A stretch of 64,000 bases of DNA from positions 1,240,001-1,304,000 of the forward strand of contig NZ_CP015839.1 of NCBI RefSeq assembly GCF_001651805.1, in the 5' to 3' direction. Position numbers and translations under genes: made by a program. The stretch is from Marinobacterium aestuarii. Lineage in GTDB: Bacteria > Pseudomonadota > Gammaproteobacteria > Pseudomonadales > Balneatricaceae. Each line of letters opens with the position of its first letter. Position 1 is the stretch's first letter. Below, piece after piece: positions 25,585 to 35,467 of the stretch. The notes under the pieces were generated by a model, which ran no database searches, had not been told where the DNA came from, and saw only the letters and a list, made by a program, of their open reading frames with translations.

Positions 25585-26559
25585 TTATTTGTCCGTGCTG
25601 TGGTAGCTCAGCAGGGCTTCCACTTCTTCACTCGAGCCCAGGGCGATGGATACGCGTTCGTGTATCTCTTTCGGCTGGACATCCAGGATAGGGGCGTAAC
25701 AGGTGCTGGCGATGCCGCCGGCCTGTTCGATCAGCAAGCTCATGGGGTTGCCTTCGTACATCAGGCGCAGCTTGCCGGGCTTGGCCGGTTCGCGAGCGTC
25801 CCAGGGATAGCTGAAAATGCCGCCGCGGGTCAGTACGCGATGCACTTCGGCCACCATGGAGGCGATCCAGCGCATGTTGTAGTTCTTGCCGCGGGGGCCA
25901 TCGCTGCCCAGCAGCAGGTCGCCGATGTAGTTCTGCATGGCCGGTTCCCAGTGACGCTGGTTCGACATGTTGATGGCAAACTCGCGGGTCGTCGGCGGAA
26001 TCTGGACGTTTTCACGGGTAAGGATGAAATCGCCCGTGTGGGCCAGGGTGAAGAAGTTCACGCCCTGGCCGGTAGTCATCGCCAGTACGGCGGAGGGGCC
26101 GTAAAGTACGTAGCCCGCGGCGACCTGACGACGGCCGCTCTGCAGGTAGGTTTTGTGCAGCGCCGGGTCTTCACCGGGGGTCAGTTCCAGCACCGAAAAG
26201 ATGGTGCCGACCGATACATCGATGTCGATGTTGGACGAGCCGTCCAGCGGGTCGAAGGTCACCAGGAAGCGGCCATTCGGGTTGCCGGGAACAGGATCGT
26301 CCTCCTCTTCAGAGGCCAGGCCCGCCACCAGAGGGTTGTCCAGCAGGAGCTTTTTCAGTACATCGTTGGCGATGACATCGAGCTTTTTCTGGGTTTCGCC
26401 CTGCACATTGGTGTTGTCGGTGGTGCCCAATACACCGGCCAGTTCACCTTCACGCAGCTGCAATGCAATTTCCTTGCATGCGACCATCAGCGTGTTGATC
26501 AATTCGACCAGTTGTTCGTCAGTCTTCTGGTGTTTCAGGAACTGGCTCAGGAGCTGCAT
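25585..26559 (-). CDS. fbp: Fructose-1,6-bisphosphatase, class I
   Basis: A 324-residue gluconeogenic enzyme converting fructose 1,6-bisphosphate to fructose 6-phosphate. The metal-binding signature [20 protein letters not shown] lies at about 102-121, preceded by ASEEEDDP (about 82-89). The family C-terminus is seen in [11 protein letters not shown] and [11 protein letters not shown]-type sequence. Divergently transcribed from mpl; the 172-base gap between them should hold both promoters. Confidence 0.96.
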   Translation of the reverse strand: MQLLSQFLKHQKTDEQLVELINTLMVACKEIALQLREGELAGVLGTTDNTNVQGETQKKLDVIANDVLKKLLLDNPLVAGLASEEEDDPVPGNPNGRFLVTFDPLDGSSNIDIDVSVGTIFSVLELTPGEDPALHKTYLQSGRRQVAAGYVLYGPSAVLAMTTGQGVNFFTLAHTGDFILTRENVQIPPTTREFAINMSNQRHWEPAMQNYIGDLLLGSDGPRGKNYNMRWIASMVAEVHRVLTRGGIFSYPWDAREPAKPGKLRLMYEGNPMSLLIEQAGGIASTCYAPILDVQPKEIHERVSIALGSSEEVEALLSYHSTDK

Positions 26560-26731
26560 TGTTCTGCTTAAACCTTTAGGGTTCTGGAGGGGAGTTTCGG
26601 CGCAAAATTATACGGGACTTGGTGGCCATTTGCATGGTTTGGCGGCAAATTTATGCAGATTTAAACGGGTGCGGCCCTGGCCGTAAAACGGGTATCATGC
26701 CCCAAACCGATGTAGAACAGGATTCTGTTGC

Positions 26732-28141
26732 GTGCATATCCATATACTGGGCATTTGCGGCACCTTTATGGGGTCGCTGGCCATTCTGGCCAAGGAACTG
26801 GGGCACCGCGTCACGGGCTCCGACGCCAACGTTTATCCGCCCATGAGCACCCAGCTGGAGCAGCAGGGGATCGAGCTGACCCAGGGGTTTGACCCGGTAC
26901 AGCTTGAGCCTGCGCCCGATATGGTGATCGTTGGCAATGCCATGTCCCGCGGCAACCCCTGTGTCGAGGCCGTGCTGGATCGCGGGCTGCGCTATCAGTC
27001 GGGTCCGCAGTGGCTGTCGGAGAACCTGCTGCACGAGCGCTGGGTGCTGGCGGTGGCGGGAACCCACGGCAAGACCACCACGGCCACCATGCTGGCCTGG
27101 GTGCTGGAGCACACCGGCATGGCGCCGGGCTTTCTGATTGGCGGAGTGCCGAAGGATTTTCCGGTATCGGCGCGCCTCGGAGATTCACCGTTTTTCGTTA
27201 TCGAAGCCGATGAGTACGACACGGCCTTTTTCGACAAGCGTTCCAAGTTTGTGCACTACCATCCGCGCACGCTGATCCTGAATAACCTTGAATACGATCA
27301 CGCCGATATCTTCCCTGATCTGGCGGCTATTCAGCGCCAGTTTCATCACCTTGTACGCATAGTGCCGGGCAATGGCCAGCTGGTGGTGCCGCGGGATCAG
27401 CCCGCGCTGGAGGCGGTTATCGAGATGGGCTGCTGGTCTGAGCTGGTGCGCACCGATGTTGCCGATGAGGGTAATGAGCGCGGCAGCGGCGATGAGGGCA
27501 CTGAGGCGGCCTGGCAGGCGCGCCTGCTGAGTGATGACGGCAGCCGGTTCGAAGTCTGGTTCCAGGGCGCGTGCCAGGGCATCGTTGACTGGGCGCACAC
27601 TGGCCGGCATAACGTCAGCAACGGCCTGGCGGCCCTGGTGGCGGCACGGCATGTGGGCGTACGGCCGCAGCATGGCATAGAGGCGCTGTGCCGTTTTGGC
27701 GGCGTGAAAAGGCGCATGGAGCTGGTGGGCGAGGTCGGCGGGGTCTGCGTGTACGACGATTTTGCTCACCATCCCACGGCCATCGAAACCACCCTGGCGG
27801 GCCTGCGTGCCCGAGTCGGCGAGGCGCCGATCATCGCCGTGGTGGAGCCGCGTTCCAACACCATGCGTCTTGGGGCCCACAGGGACGCCCTTGCACCTTC
27901 GGTTGCGGCCGCAAGTCAGGTGTACTGGTATCAGCCGCAGGGGCTGGACTGGTCCCTCGATGAGGTAGTGGCGCAGTCGTCGGTGCCGGCGAGCCTGGCA
28001 CGTGATACCGCAGCCTTGATCGAGGAACTGGTGCGCGAAGCCCGTAGCGGCAGCCATATTCTGGTCATGAGCAATGGCGGCTTTGAGGGCATTCATCAGC
28101 GTCTGGTGCAGGCGTTGCGCGAACGGGAGGCCCTGGCATGA
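26732..28141 (+). CDS. mpl: UDP-MurNAc:L-Ala-gamma-D-Glu-meso-DAP ligase
   Basis: A 469-residue Mur-ligase-type ATPase that reattaches recycled murein tripeptide to UDP-MurNAc. [17 protein letters not shown] is the diagnostic Mpl start, followed by the ATP loop [11 protein letters not shown] (110-120), the [10 protein letters not shown] segment and [15 protein letters not shown] in the C-terminal domain. Translation starts with GTG at 26732. Its stop overlaps the ubiX ATG by four bases (ATGA). It acts in the cytoplasm in peptidoglycan recycling. Confidence 0.96.
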   Translation: MHIHILGICGTFMGSLAILAKELGHRVTGSDANVYPPMSTQLEQQGIELTQGFDPVQLEPAPDMVIVGNAMSRGNPCVEAVLDRGLRYQSGPQWLSENLLHERWVLAVAGTHGKTTTATMLAWVLEHTGMAPGFLIGGVPKDFPVSARLGDSPFFVIEADEYDTAFFDKRSKFVHYHPRTLILNNLEYDHADIFPDLAAIQRQFHHLVRIVPGNGQLVVPRDQPALEAVIEMGCWSELVRTDVADEGNERGSGDEGTEAAWQARLLSDDGSRFEVWFQGACQGIVDWAHTGRHNVSNGLAALVAARHVGVRPQHGIEALCRFGGVKRRMELVGEVGGVCVYDDFAHHPTAIETTLAGLRARVGEAPIIAVVEPRSNTMRLGAHRDALAPSVAAASQVYWYQPQGLDWSLDEVVAQSSVPASLARDTAALIEELVREARSGSHILVMSNGGFEGIHQRLVQALREREALA

Positions 28142-28773
28142 GTCAGAGCGATCCGCGCCGCATCACCCTGGCCATTACCGGAGCCTCAGGGGCTCAGTAC
28201 GGTCTGCGGCTGTTGCAGTGTCTGGTGGCGGCGGATATTCAGGTCATGCTGATGATTTCCAAGGCCGCCCAGGTGGTGATCGCCACCGAAACCGACTTGG
28301 CATTGCCGGGCCGGCCGGACGAACAGCAGGTTTGCTTGAGCCAGCTGTACGGCGCCAAATCGGATCAGATTAGGGTGTTCGGGCGCGAGCAGTGGATGGC
28401 GCCGGTGGCGTCGGGTTCAGGCGCGCCTTCGTCCATGGTGGTCTGTCCCTGCAGCACCGGCTGCCTGTCGGCCATTGCCACCGGCGCCAGCAACAACCTG
28501 ATCGAACGTGCCGCCGATGTGGCGCTCAAGGAGCGGCGTCAGCTGATACTGGTTCCCCGCGAGGCGCCCTATTCGGAGATTCACCTGGAGCACATGCTCA
28601 AGCTCACCCGCATGGGTGTGGTGGTGGTGCCGGCGAGTCCTGGTTTCTATCATCGGCCGCAGTCGGTAGAGGACATGGTGGACTTCATCGTCGCCCGTAT
28701 CCTTAACCAGCTGGGGGTTGAGCAGACGCTGCTGCCCCGCTGGGGGGAAGGGTTGCTCTCATCCAGGGATTGA
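28138..28773 (+). CDS. ubiX: Flavin prenyltransferase
   Basis: A 211-residue UbiX, which attaches a dimethylallyl group to FMN to make the prenylated flavin cofactor of UbiD decarboxylases in ubiquinone synthesis. Features: the N-terminal [15 protein letters not shown] nucleotide-binding segment, [26 protein letters not shown] and the [25 protein letters not shown] motif. Translationally coupled to mpl through ATGA. Confidence 0.96.
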   Translation: MSQSDPRRITLAITGASGAQYGLRLLQCLVAADIQVMLMISKAAQVVIATETDLALPGRPDEQQVCLSQLYGAKSDQIRVFGREQWMAPVASGSGAPSSMVVCPCSTGCLSAIATGASNNLIERAADVALKERRQLILVPREAPYSEIHLEHMLKLTRMGVVVVPASPGFYHRPQSVEDMVDFIVARILNQLGVEQTLLPRWGEGLLSSRD

Positions 28774-28937
28774 CCCCGGTAATGAAATGTAACAGTGCCG
28801 AGGGTAGAATGCCGGCTGTCTAATCGTCAGGCTGTTGTGCGCCGTTGTTGTGCCAGCTCTGAATTTGCCGGGTCTGTGTTCGCTGTGTTTGCTGGCGCGG
28901 GGCCTGTGCCTAAAAGTTTGTGTTCAAGAAGGTCGTA

Positions 28938-29621
28938 ATGAGCAAGATACTCGCACTGGATACCTCCACCGACGCCTGTTCCGTTGCCCTCTGGCAGGAC
29001 GGTGAAGTGGTGGAAGATTTTCGCGTAGTGCCGCGTAAGCATATACAGCTGCTGCTGCCCATGGCAGACGCCCTGCTGAGTGAGGCGGGCTTGAGTGCCC
29101 GTGATCTGGATGCGGTGGCCTTTGGTCGCGGGCCTGGCTCCTTTACCGGTATTCGTATCGCTACGGGAATTGCCCAGGGGCTGGCGTTTGCAGCGGATAT
29201 ACCGGTTTTGCCGGTCTCCACACTGGCGGCCATGGCGCTGGAACAGGGGCGCTTGCTGGGGGCTGAGCGGGTGATCGCAGCCCTGGATGCGCGCATGGAT
29301 GAAATCTACTGGTGTGCCTATCGGCTGGAAAATGGCCTGCCCGAAGCCATGCTGGATGAGCAGGTTTGTGCCGCCTCCGAGTTAAGGTTAATGGAAGATG
29401 CGCGCTGGCAGGGCGTCGGCCCCGGTTTCAATTATCTGGCGGACATGAGTGCTGCGGTGCAGGCGGCTATTACCGCGCCTGTGCTTGAGGTGTACCCAAG
29501 GGCCAGTGCGATGCTGCCGATTGCAGCGCGGGATCTGGCCTGCGGGCGAGGACTGGCACCTGAGGATGGGCTGCCGGTGTATATTCGTGAAGGTGGCTGG
29601 AAGAAAAAGGAACAGCAGTAA
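28938..29621 (+). CDS. tsaB: tRNA threonylcarbamoyladenosine biosynthesis protein TsaB
   Basis: A 227-residue ASKHA-fold partner of TsaD and TsaE in making t6A at position 37 of ANN-decoding tRNAs. ILALDTSTDACSVALW at the start, the FGRGPGSFTGIRIATGIAQGLA motif and ALDARMDEIYW are characteristic. ATG 28938 has AAGAAGGT in the right place and gives the standard start MSKILALDTS. Two bases separate it from uppP, so the two are likely co-transcribed. Confidence 0.95.
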   Translation: MSKILALDTSTDACSVALWQDGEVVEDFRVVPRKHIQLLLPMADALLSEAGLSARDLDAVAFGRGPGSFTGIRIATGIAQGLAFAADIPVLPVSTLAAMALEQGRLLGAERVIAALDARMDEIYWCAYRLENGLPEAMLDEQVCAASELRLMEDARWQGVGPGFNYLADMSAAVQAAITAPVLEVYPRASAMLPIAARDLACGRGLAPEDGLPVYIREGGWKKKEQQ

Positions 29622-29623
29622 AC

Positions 29624-30424
29624 ATGGATATTTATCAGGCCATTATGCTGGCCGTGATTCAGGGATTGACCGAGTTTTTGCCGATTTCGAGTTCCGCCCA
29701 TCTTATTCTTCCCTCGCAGTTGTTTGGCTGGCCTGATCAGGGTCTGGCCTTTGATGTCGGGGTGCATGTCGGCACCCTGGTGGCGGTGATGTTCTATTTT
29801 CGTGCGGACCTGGCGCGACTGATTAGCGCCTGGTACCGCTCTCTTGGCGGCACCCGCACGGCGGACTCGGCCCTGTCCTGGTATCTGCTGCTGGCAACGT
29901 TGCCGGCGGTATTTGCGGGCTTTTTCCTCAGCAATATGATCGAGCACCTTGCCCGCTCGATTCTGGTGATCGCAGGCACCACGCTGATCTTTGGCGCCCT
30001 GCTGGGCTGGGCGGACAGCCGGCGCCAGGAAGTGCGTACACTGGTAAACCTGGGCCCTAGGGATGCGCTCTGGATCGGTCTGGCCCAGGCCATGGCGCTG
30101 ATTCCGGGTACATCCCGTTCCGGTATTACCATGACCGCAGGTCTGATGCTGGGATTTGATCGCGATGCTGCGGCGCGTTTTTCCTTCCTGCTGTCCATTC
30201 CGATTATCGTTGGCGCCGGTGTTTTCAAGGGCATTGATCTGGCGCAGTCAGGCTCCGCCGCCAGCTGGGAACTGGTAGGGCTGGGTGCCGTGCTGGCGGC
30301 ACTCAGTGCCTGGGCCTGTATCTGGCTGTTTCTGAGCTGGCTGAACCGTATTGGCATGCTGCCCTTCGTTATCTACCGGCTGTTGCTGGGTGTGGCCTTG
30401 CTGGTGGTGTATTTCGCCGCTTAA
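29624..30424 (+). CDS. uppP: Undecaprenyl-diphosphatase
   Basis: A 266-residue integral membrane phosphatase (BacA/UppP) that recycles undecaprenyl pyrophosphate for cell-wall synthesis and can give bacitracin resistance. The two family motifs are clear: GLTEFLPISSSAHLIL (about 14-29) and LIPGTSRSGITM (about 159-170), with about eight membrane segments. It starts two bases after tsaB. Confidence 0.97.
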   Translation: MDIYQAIMLAVIQGLTEFLPISSSAHLILPSQLFGWPDQGLAFDVGVHVGTLVAVMFYFRADLARLISAWYRSLGGTRTADSALSWYLLLATLPAVFAGFFLSNMIEHLARSILVIAGTTLIFGALLGWADSRRQEVRTLVNLGPRDALWIGLAQAMALIPGTSRSGITMTAGLMLGFDRDAAARFSFLLSIPIIVGAGVFKGIDLAQSGSAASWELVGLGAVLAALSAWACIWLFLSWLNRIGMLPFVIYRLLLGVALLVVYFAA

Positions 30425-30505
30425 TAGGCTCTGGCCGAGCGTTGGCGTTTATTTCCGGCGCGTTATTGGCGATACTGGAATCCCTTAATGCGCCAGACTT
30501 GATGT

Positions 30506-30787
30506 ATGCAGATAGGTTCCAGTTTTCGCCTGCCGGCACCCCGGGCGGCGCTCAAGCGTCGCCAGGCTGATCGCAGCGCCACCGAGCCGCAGGAGCTGGT
30601 GCGTGAAGGGGAGTGGGAGCCGCGTCTGGCGAGCCAGGGACAAGGACGTCGGCGTGATGCCCAGGCTGATGCGCACTTTGCCTCGCTGGATTATCACAGT
30701 CAGCGCGCGCTGCTGGCTTATGATGCTACCCAGTCGCGCAATCCCTCGGGCCTGGCCGATGTGGCCTTTGTCGATGTGCTGATCTGA
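30506..30787 (+). CDS. Small hypothetical protein upstream of rsmJ
   Basis: A 93-residue, Arg/Ala-rich protein. The N-terminal part looks disordered ([24 protein letters not shown]); the C-terminal part has the short motif [29 protein letters not shown], which resembles the tail of small uncharacterised proteins common in Pseudomonas-type genomes (RALxAYxxT ... VDVxI). No known domain. No strong ribosome site was seen before ATG 30506. A real small gene is likely, given the motif-like end and its fit between uppP and rsmJ. Confidence 0.55.
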   Translation: MQIGSSFRLPAPRAALKRRQADRSATEPQELVREGEWEPRLASQGQGRRRDAQADAHFASLDYHSQRALLAYDATQSRNPSGLADVAFVDVLI

Positions 30788-30864
30788 CGGTCAGCCCCCG
30801 CACCTTATTTATCCGCAGCGCGCCAAAGCTGCCCCTGAATAGACCTCCTCATATAGACCTCTTC

Positions 30865-31662
30865 ATGACAGAATCCGCCAGTCTTGCCGTTGAGTACACT
30901 CACCCCGAACACCTAACCCGCGCCCGGGAATTGTCTGAGCAGCTGGGGCTGAACTTACTCTGTGGCGCAGATCTTGGCCGCTGTGACTATGAGTCGCTGC
31001 TGCGTGTTACCCGCGAGGGGCTGCAGTTGCAGCCCACCGGGCGCAAGGCGCCAGGTCCTGTGTGGGTGGATTTTGTTGGCGGAGCCGTGGCCCATCGGCG
31101 GCTGCACGGTGGCGGCTCCGGCCAGCTGATAGCCAAGGCCGTGGGCGTGCGCCAGGGCGTGCGCCCCAGGGTGGCGGATGTGACCGCGGGCCTTGGGCGC
31201 GACAGCTTTGTGCTGGCGAGCCTTGGCTGCGAGGTGCAGCTGATTGAACGTGTTCCGGTTATTCAGTTGCTCTTGGCCGACGGCCTGGGCCGGGCTCGGC
31301 AGGATGATCTGGAGGTGGCAGAAATTGTCGCCCGCATGCAGCTGATAGAGGCGGACAGCATTACCTGGCTGGCCGAGCAGGCGGGGCGTGAAGACAGACC
31401 CCAGGTGGTCTATGTGGATCCGATGTTTCCGCACTCGGACAAGAGCGCCCTGGTGAAAAAGGAAATGCGGCTGTTCCGCGATCTGGTGGGCGATGATGCC
31501 GATGCCGGCCTCTTGCTGGAGGCCGCTCTTGCGGCGGCGGCCAACCGGGTGGTGGTGAAGCGCCCGCGCAAGGCGCCGGTGATTCCGGGCCCGGCCCCCA
31601 GTGTGCAGCTGGCGGGCAAGTCCAGTCGTTACGATATTTATGCGCTGAAAAAGCTGGCTTAG
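30865..31662 (+). CDS. rsmJ: 16S rRNA (guanine-1516-N2)-methyltransferase
   Basis: A 265-residue SAM-dependent methyltransferase modifying G1516 of 16S r[21 protein letters not shown] segment (about 68-84), the SAM loop [11 protein letters not shown] (105-115) and the catalytic [20 protein letters not shown] (184 onward) are RsmJ signatures. A possible start a few codons earlier or later cannot be excluded, but ATG 30865 follows shortly after a purine-rich stretch. It is convergent with plsB, two bases apart. Confidence 0.94.
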   Translation: MTESASLAVEYTHPEHLTRARELSEQLGLNLLCGADLGRCDYESLLRVTREGLQLQPTGRKAPGPVWVDFVGGAVAHRRLHGGGSGQLIAKAVGVRQGVRPRVADVTAGLGRDSFVLASLGCEVQLIERVPVIQLLLADGLGRARQDDLEVAEIVARMQLIEADSITWLAEQAGREDRPQVVYVDPMFPHSDKSALVKKEMRLFRDLVGDDADAGLLLEAALAAAANRVVVKRPRKAPVIPGPAPSVQLAGKSSRYDIYALKKLA

Positions 31663-31664
31663 GT

Positions 31665-33977
31665 TCAGCCCTCAAGTGAGCGCTGGCTTTGGTCGTCCAG
31701 TTGCTGGTCGATGAAGCTCAGTCGGCGCTCTGTCAGCAGGCCGCGGGCCTGTTTCATCAGGCCATCGAGTGAGACCCGTGGCTGAATCTGGCTGCCCTTG
31801 AACTGCAGTATCTCCCGATCGATCAGCTGCTCAACAAATCCGCTCAGTACCCGCTTGTCGGCATATTCCGCCGAATCAAAACCAAACTCGCGCTGCAGCT
31901 TTGCTGCCAGTTGCAGCGACCTTTCCATCAGTTCGTCCTGCTCCAGCGCCTTGTAGCGCTGCAGTATTCTGCACAGCAGGTAATAGCGCAGCAGTACGGG
32001 CTCGGCGTTGCGCATCAGGCACAGGGCGGTATCGCTGTCGCAGGCGCGCAGCTGTTTGCCCTCGCGTGTCAGCAGGCCCTGATCCAGCAGGCTCTGGCGC
32101 AACTGTGCCGCCACGGCGCTGAAGTTTGGCTCCGGCCAGGGCAGGAACAGCTCGGCCTGCAGGTAGGGATAGAGTACCCGCAACATGCGGGTAATCAGCT
32201 GTGGCAGCGGTTTGGCGCTGCGCCTGACCAGCAGCAGGCACAGGCCCGGCAGCACGAACAGGTGCATCATATTGTTGCGATAAAAGGTCATTTCCCGCCC
32301 CTGGGCCGGCTCCAGCCGTACCTGGTTACCGGACTGTTCGAGCTGTTTGCGGTCGCGGGCGCGGGTGATCCAGTGGGCCGGGGCTTCGGGCGGTACGCTC
32401 GCAGGCGCGTTGGGCAGGCGCTGTGCAAGCTGACGCAGCTGGTCGCACTGCAGGGCCAGGCTGTCGCTATCCAGTATCAGTTGGGGCTGCCCCAGCATTA
32501 CGGTTGCCAGCACGCCCGTTTCGGTCAGTACGGCGGCCTGGTTGATGCGCTCCAAGAGCTGCCGGCCTAAGGCATGGGCCTGGGGGCGGGTGGGCAGGTG
32601 TGGATTGACCGCATCGGCCAGTGCAATGGGCTCGCCGATACTGACAGACACCCGACCGAAGCGCTGGCGCAGCACCTGCCAGACGCTTTGTAGACTATTG
32701 AGGGTGCCCGGGTGGCGGCTGTTGTCACCGCTGAGTTCGCGCTGATAGCTATGGGCTTCGACCACCCGGTCGTAGCCGATCCAGACGGGCACCAATGCCA
32801 CCGGGCGTTCCGGGCTGGCGCACCAGGCATCCAGCGTCATGTTCAGCAGCCCGGTGCGGGCGGGTAGCAGGCGACCGGTGCGGCTGCGGCCACCCTCGAT
32901 AAAATACTCCAGGGCGTGGCCGTGGCGCGACATCAGGGCCAGGTACTGCTGGTAGAGTGCGCGGTAGAGGCCATCGTTCTGAAAGCTGCGGCGCATGAAG
33001 ATGGCGCCGCCGCGTTTGAGAATCGGGCCTATGATCGGTATGTCCAGATTGTCGCCGGCGGCAACGTGGGGCAGCATCAGACCGTGGCGGTACAGCGCCC
33101 AGGACAGCAGCAGATAGTCCATGTGGCTGCGGTGGCAAGGCAGGTATACCAGCTGGTGGTCCAGGGCGCGCTCGCGCAGCCGGTCGAGCCCGAGGATTTC
33201 AACATCGTCGTAGAGTCGGCGCCAGGTGGCATTGAGCAGTGGGTGCAGTAGTCTTGCAGTGACCGGGCTGAAGTTGGCCGCAATGCGCTGCAGTTCGCGT
33301 GCCGCATAGCGGCTGGCCTGGTGAATGTTTTCACGCTTTTCCCGGGCCCTGGTTGCGATGGCCTGCTGTACCCCGGGGTGATGCAGGATCATGCTCATCA
33401 GTGTACGGCGATGGGATAGATCCGGGCCGACCACGGCACGGCGCCGGGTACGAAAGTGCTGCAGCAGCAACAGGCTGGCCTTGCGGGTCAGGGTGGTGGC
33501 ATCCGGGGTGCTGTTAACCAGGTCCTGCAGCTGCAGCGGCGGGTCTATCTGAATCAGGCTCTGGCGGCCGTTGATCAGCAGCTGCATCAGGCGTCCGATG
33601 CGTCCTCCCTGATCCCAGGCCTCGGCGTACATGAGATTGAGCCAGGATGTTTCGCGGATGGGCAGGCGGCCATGGAAAATGGACACCGGGATCAGCTCAA
33701 TCTTGTATTGCGGGTCCTGCAGGCTCTGCTGGCAGAGTTCGCTCAGGTGTTGCTTCAGTACCTGCTGGCCACCGCTGCGGGCAAAAATGATCTGTTCGGT
33801 CTTAATGTCCACACCGGCGCGGCGGGCCTGCTCAAGCAGCAGCTGCACATGACTCCAGCGATCGCTTTCCAGTACATAGCGTACCCGCGGGCCGCCGTGC
33901 AGGTGGGCGCTGCCCAGAGTGGTGGCGGTAACCATCCAGGACAGTAGCGGGCGGCCGACCAGCTCGAGCAGCTTCAT
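31665..33977 (-). CDS. plsB: Glycerol-3-phosphate 1-O-acyltransferase
   Basis: A 770-residue membrane-bound acyltransferase catalysing the first step of phospholipid synthesis. The HX4D catalytic motif is HRSHMD (282-287), followed by GGAIFMRRSFQND (block II), the EGGRSRTGR block (361-369) and the VALVPVWIGYDRV block IV. It is slightly shorter than the E. coli enzyme (about 807). ATG 33977 lies one base after the slyX stop and gives the start MKLLELVGRPLLSW; an in-frame ATG at 34016 would overlap slyX and is less likely. Co-transcription with slyX is inferred from the spacing. Confidence 0.95.
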   Translation of the reverse strand: MKLLELVGRPLLSWMVTATTLGSAHLHGGPRVRYVLESDRWSHVQLLLEQARRAGVDIKTEQIIFARSGGQQVLKQHLSELCQQSLQDPQYKIELIPVSIFHGRLPIRETSWLNLMYAEAWDQGGRIGRLMQLLINGRQSLIQIDPPLQLQDLVNSTPDATTLTRKASLLLLQHFRTRRRAVVGPDLSHRRTLMSMILHHPGVQQAIATRAREKRENIHQASRYAARELQRIAANFSPVTARLLHPLLNATWRRLYDDVEILGLDRLRERALDHQLVYLPCHRSHMDYLLLSWALYRHGLMLPHVAAGDNLDIPIIGPILKRGGAIFMRRSFQNDGLYRALYQQYLALMSRHGHALEYFIEGGRSRTGRLLPARTGLLNMTLDAWCASPERPVALVPVWIGYDRVVEAHSYQRELSGDNSRHPGTLNSLQSVWQVLRQRFGRVSVSIGEPIALADAVNPHLPTRPQAHALGRQLLERINQAAVLTETGVLATVMLGQPQLILDSDSLALQCDQLRQLAQRLPNAPASVPPEAPAHWITRARDRKQLEQSGNQVRLEPAQGREMTFYRNNMMHLFVLPGLCLLLVRRSAKPLPQLITRMLRVLYPYLQAELFLPWPEPNFSAVAAQLRQSLLDQGLLTREGKQLRACDSDTALCLMRNAEPVLLRYYLLCRILQRYKALEQDELMERSLQLAAKLQREFGFDSAEYADKRVLSGFVEQLIDREILQFKGSQIQPRVSLDGLMKQARGLLTERRLSFIDQQLDDQSQRSLEG

Positions 33978-33978
33978 A

Positions 33979-34200
33979 TCAGTAGTGCGGTGGCGGTGGT
34001 TCGTCGGCCATATCATCGGCCGATGCCGGTGCCGGTGCCAGCTGTTTGACCTGGCCGCTAAGGGCTTTGACCATGCTGGTAAGGCGCTGAATCTCGATAT
34101 CCTGGCGTGCCACTATTGCATTAAGCGTATCGAGGGTGTCTTCCTGAAAGGCGATCCGGGACTCCAGATCGTCCAGCCGTGGTGTGTCACTCATGTGCAA
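33979..34200 (-). CDS. slyX: SlyX family protein
   Basis: A 73-residue coiled-coil protein: MHMSDTPRLDDLESRIAFQEDTLDTLNAIVARQDIEIQRL matches SlyX (LExRIAFQExTIxxLNxxVxxQxxEI), with the Pro-rich ending EPPPPHY that is typical of the family. The function is not established. It is adjacent to plsB with one base between them. Confidence 0.9.
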   Translation of the reverse strand: MHMSDTPRLDDLESRIAFQEDTLDTLNAIVARQDIEIQRLTSMVKALSGQVKQLAPAPASADDMADEPPPPHY

Positions 34201-34385
34201 TTGGTTCCGTGCAGGCGTGAAGGTTACAGTCTAAATCAGCCAGTATTCTACAGATAATAGTCTATTAAAAGGCTTAAGCTGTTGAAAAAATACGCAAAAT
34301 TCGCTATATGTGGCGATCGTCCCCCGTTCTATTGGTGTGGGCGGGTTTATTTTGATGTAAATGGATTAATACAAGAGATGACTAA

Positions 34386-34829
34386 ATGAGTGGTAATCAA
34401 CTGATACGCGGCCTTGTTGTCAGCGCTTTAGCTGCAGTATTGATTCCGGTTTTATTGGCTGCTGTTGCCAAGGTAGAAGTAGCACTGAGTGTTCCGGTAC
34501 TGGCGGTAGTCTTTGTGGTTGTTCTGGCGGCTTCCCTAGCGTCGGGATGGGGTGTGAAATCCCAGGCCCAGGCTACTGAAATGGAGTTAAGTGAAGAGGA
34601 GTATGATGACGAAAACGATACCCGTGAAACCGGTCAGGTAAAGTGGTTTAACGTATCCAAGGGTTTTGGTTTTATTACGCGTGAGAATGGCGACGATGTA
34701 TTCGTGCATTTTCGCAACATTCGCGGCCGTGGACACCGTTCGCTGACAGAAGGTCAGCAGGTTCGCTTCAATGTACGCGAAAGCGACAAGGGCTTGCAGG
34801 CGGAAGACGTTTCAGTCGCCCGTACCTGA
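34386..34829 (+). CDS. Membrane-anchored cold-shock domain protein
   Basis: A 147-residue fusion-like protein. Two hydrophobic segments (about 8-29 and 33-55) form a probable membrane hairpin, followed by an acidic linker ([14 protein letters not shown]) and a complete cold-shock domain (about 82-146) with RNP1 KGFGFI (92-97) and RNP2 VFVHF (105-109). Free CSPs are about 70 residues; here the RNA-binding domain is tethered to the inner membrane, facing the cytoplasm by inference. Such architectures occur in marine gammaproteobacteria; their role is unknown to me. ATG 34386 has AAGAGATG upstream. The 185-base upstream gap is AT-rich and could hold a structured leader. Confidence 0.9.
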   Translation: MSGNQLIRGLVVSALAAVLIPVLLAAVAKVEVALSVPVLAVVFVVVLAASLASGWGVKSQAQATEMELSEEEYDDENDTRETGQVKWFNVSKGFGFITRENGDDVFVHFRNIRGRGHRSLTEGQQVRFNVRESDKGLQAEDVSVART

Positions 34830-34840
34830 CCCCTGTCACA

Positions 34841-34868
34841 AGGGGGAGCTCAGTGCTCCCCTGTTAAT
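34841..34868. terminator. Hairpin between convergent csp-like and DsbA-like genes
   Basis: AGGGGGAGC, loop TCAGT, GCTCCCCT followed by GTTAATTT. A strong stem with a weak T tract; it includes the stop codon of the minus-strand gene (34850-34852), so it may serve both transcripts. Confidence 0.55.
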
Positions 34869-35467
34869 TTCTCCAGCTGCGCAATAATGCCGTCTGCCTG
34901 ACGGTATCCTGTACTGAGCCAGTGCAGTTCCTCGCCTTGTTGCAGCAGCAGTGTCGGAAATCCCTGTACCCCCAAACTTCCCTTGATTGCCAGGTGTTGC
35001 TGCAGCATGCCCTGGGTCATGTCATCGCCCAGATACTGGCCGAAAAGTTCAGCCTCCAGCCCGATCTGCTGGGCCATTTCTATCAGTACCTCTTTGTCGG
35101 ACGGATTCTTCGCCTGCAGGTAATAACCCCGCTGAATCGCATCGATCATGGCCTCCTGCGTATCCGGCCGAATGCGTGTGGCGGCAATCACCGCACGACA
35201 GGCATCGTAGGTGGCGCGGCGCGGGCTGTTCTGTGTCCAGAAATCATGATTGAAGACAGTGCCTGTACGGTCTTCAATCTGCTGCCAGGTGGCTTGAATC
35301 TGGCGGGCCAGACCCGCATCCATGGGGTCGGTGCTGTCCGGTGCCAGCCCGCCCATGATGAAACTGACCGGCAGCTTGGTGAAACGGCTGCGAACCGTCT
35401 GCAGCTCGGGGACGAAGGCCCAGCACCAGCTGCACATGGGGTCCATGATATAGATCAGAGCATTCAT
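34850..35467 (-). CDS. DsbA/FrnE-family thioredoxin-fold oxidoreductase
   Basis: A 205-residue cytoplasmic protein (no signal peptide) with a CXXC active site, C12-S-W-C15, in YIMDPMCSWCWAF, and the cis-Pro region GVQGFPTLLLQQG near 170. This matches the DsbA-like FrnE/2-hydroxychromene isomerase-type subfamily. The partner and substrate are unknown. It starts one base within the stop of the upstream DUF72 gene, indicating translational coupling. Confidence 0.85.
   Translation of the reverse strand: MNALIYIMDPMCSWCWAFVPELQTVRSRFTKLPVSFIMGGLAPDSTDPMDAGLARQIQATWQQIEDRTGTVFNHDFWTQNSPRRATYDACRAVIAATRIRPDTQEAMIDAIQRGYYLQAKNPSDKEVLIEMAQQIGLEAELFGQYLGDDMTQGMLQQHLAIKGSLGVQGFPTLLLQQGEELHWLSTGYRQADGIIAQLEKLTGEH

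Noticed and set aside
33456-33947. 163-codon plus-strand frame antisense to plsB
   Set aside because: Gln/Ala-rich shadow over the conserved plsB N-terminal region.
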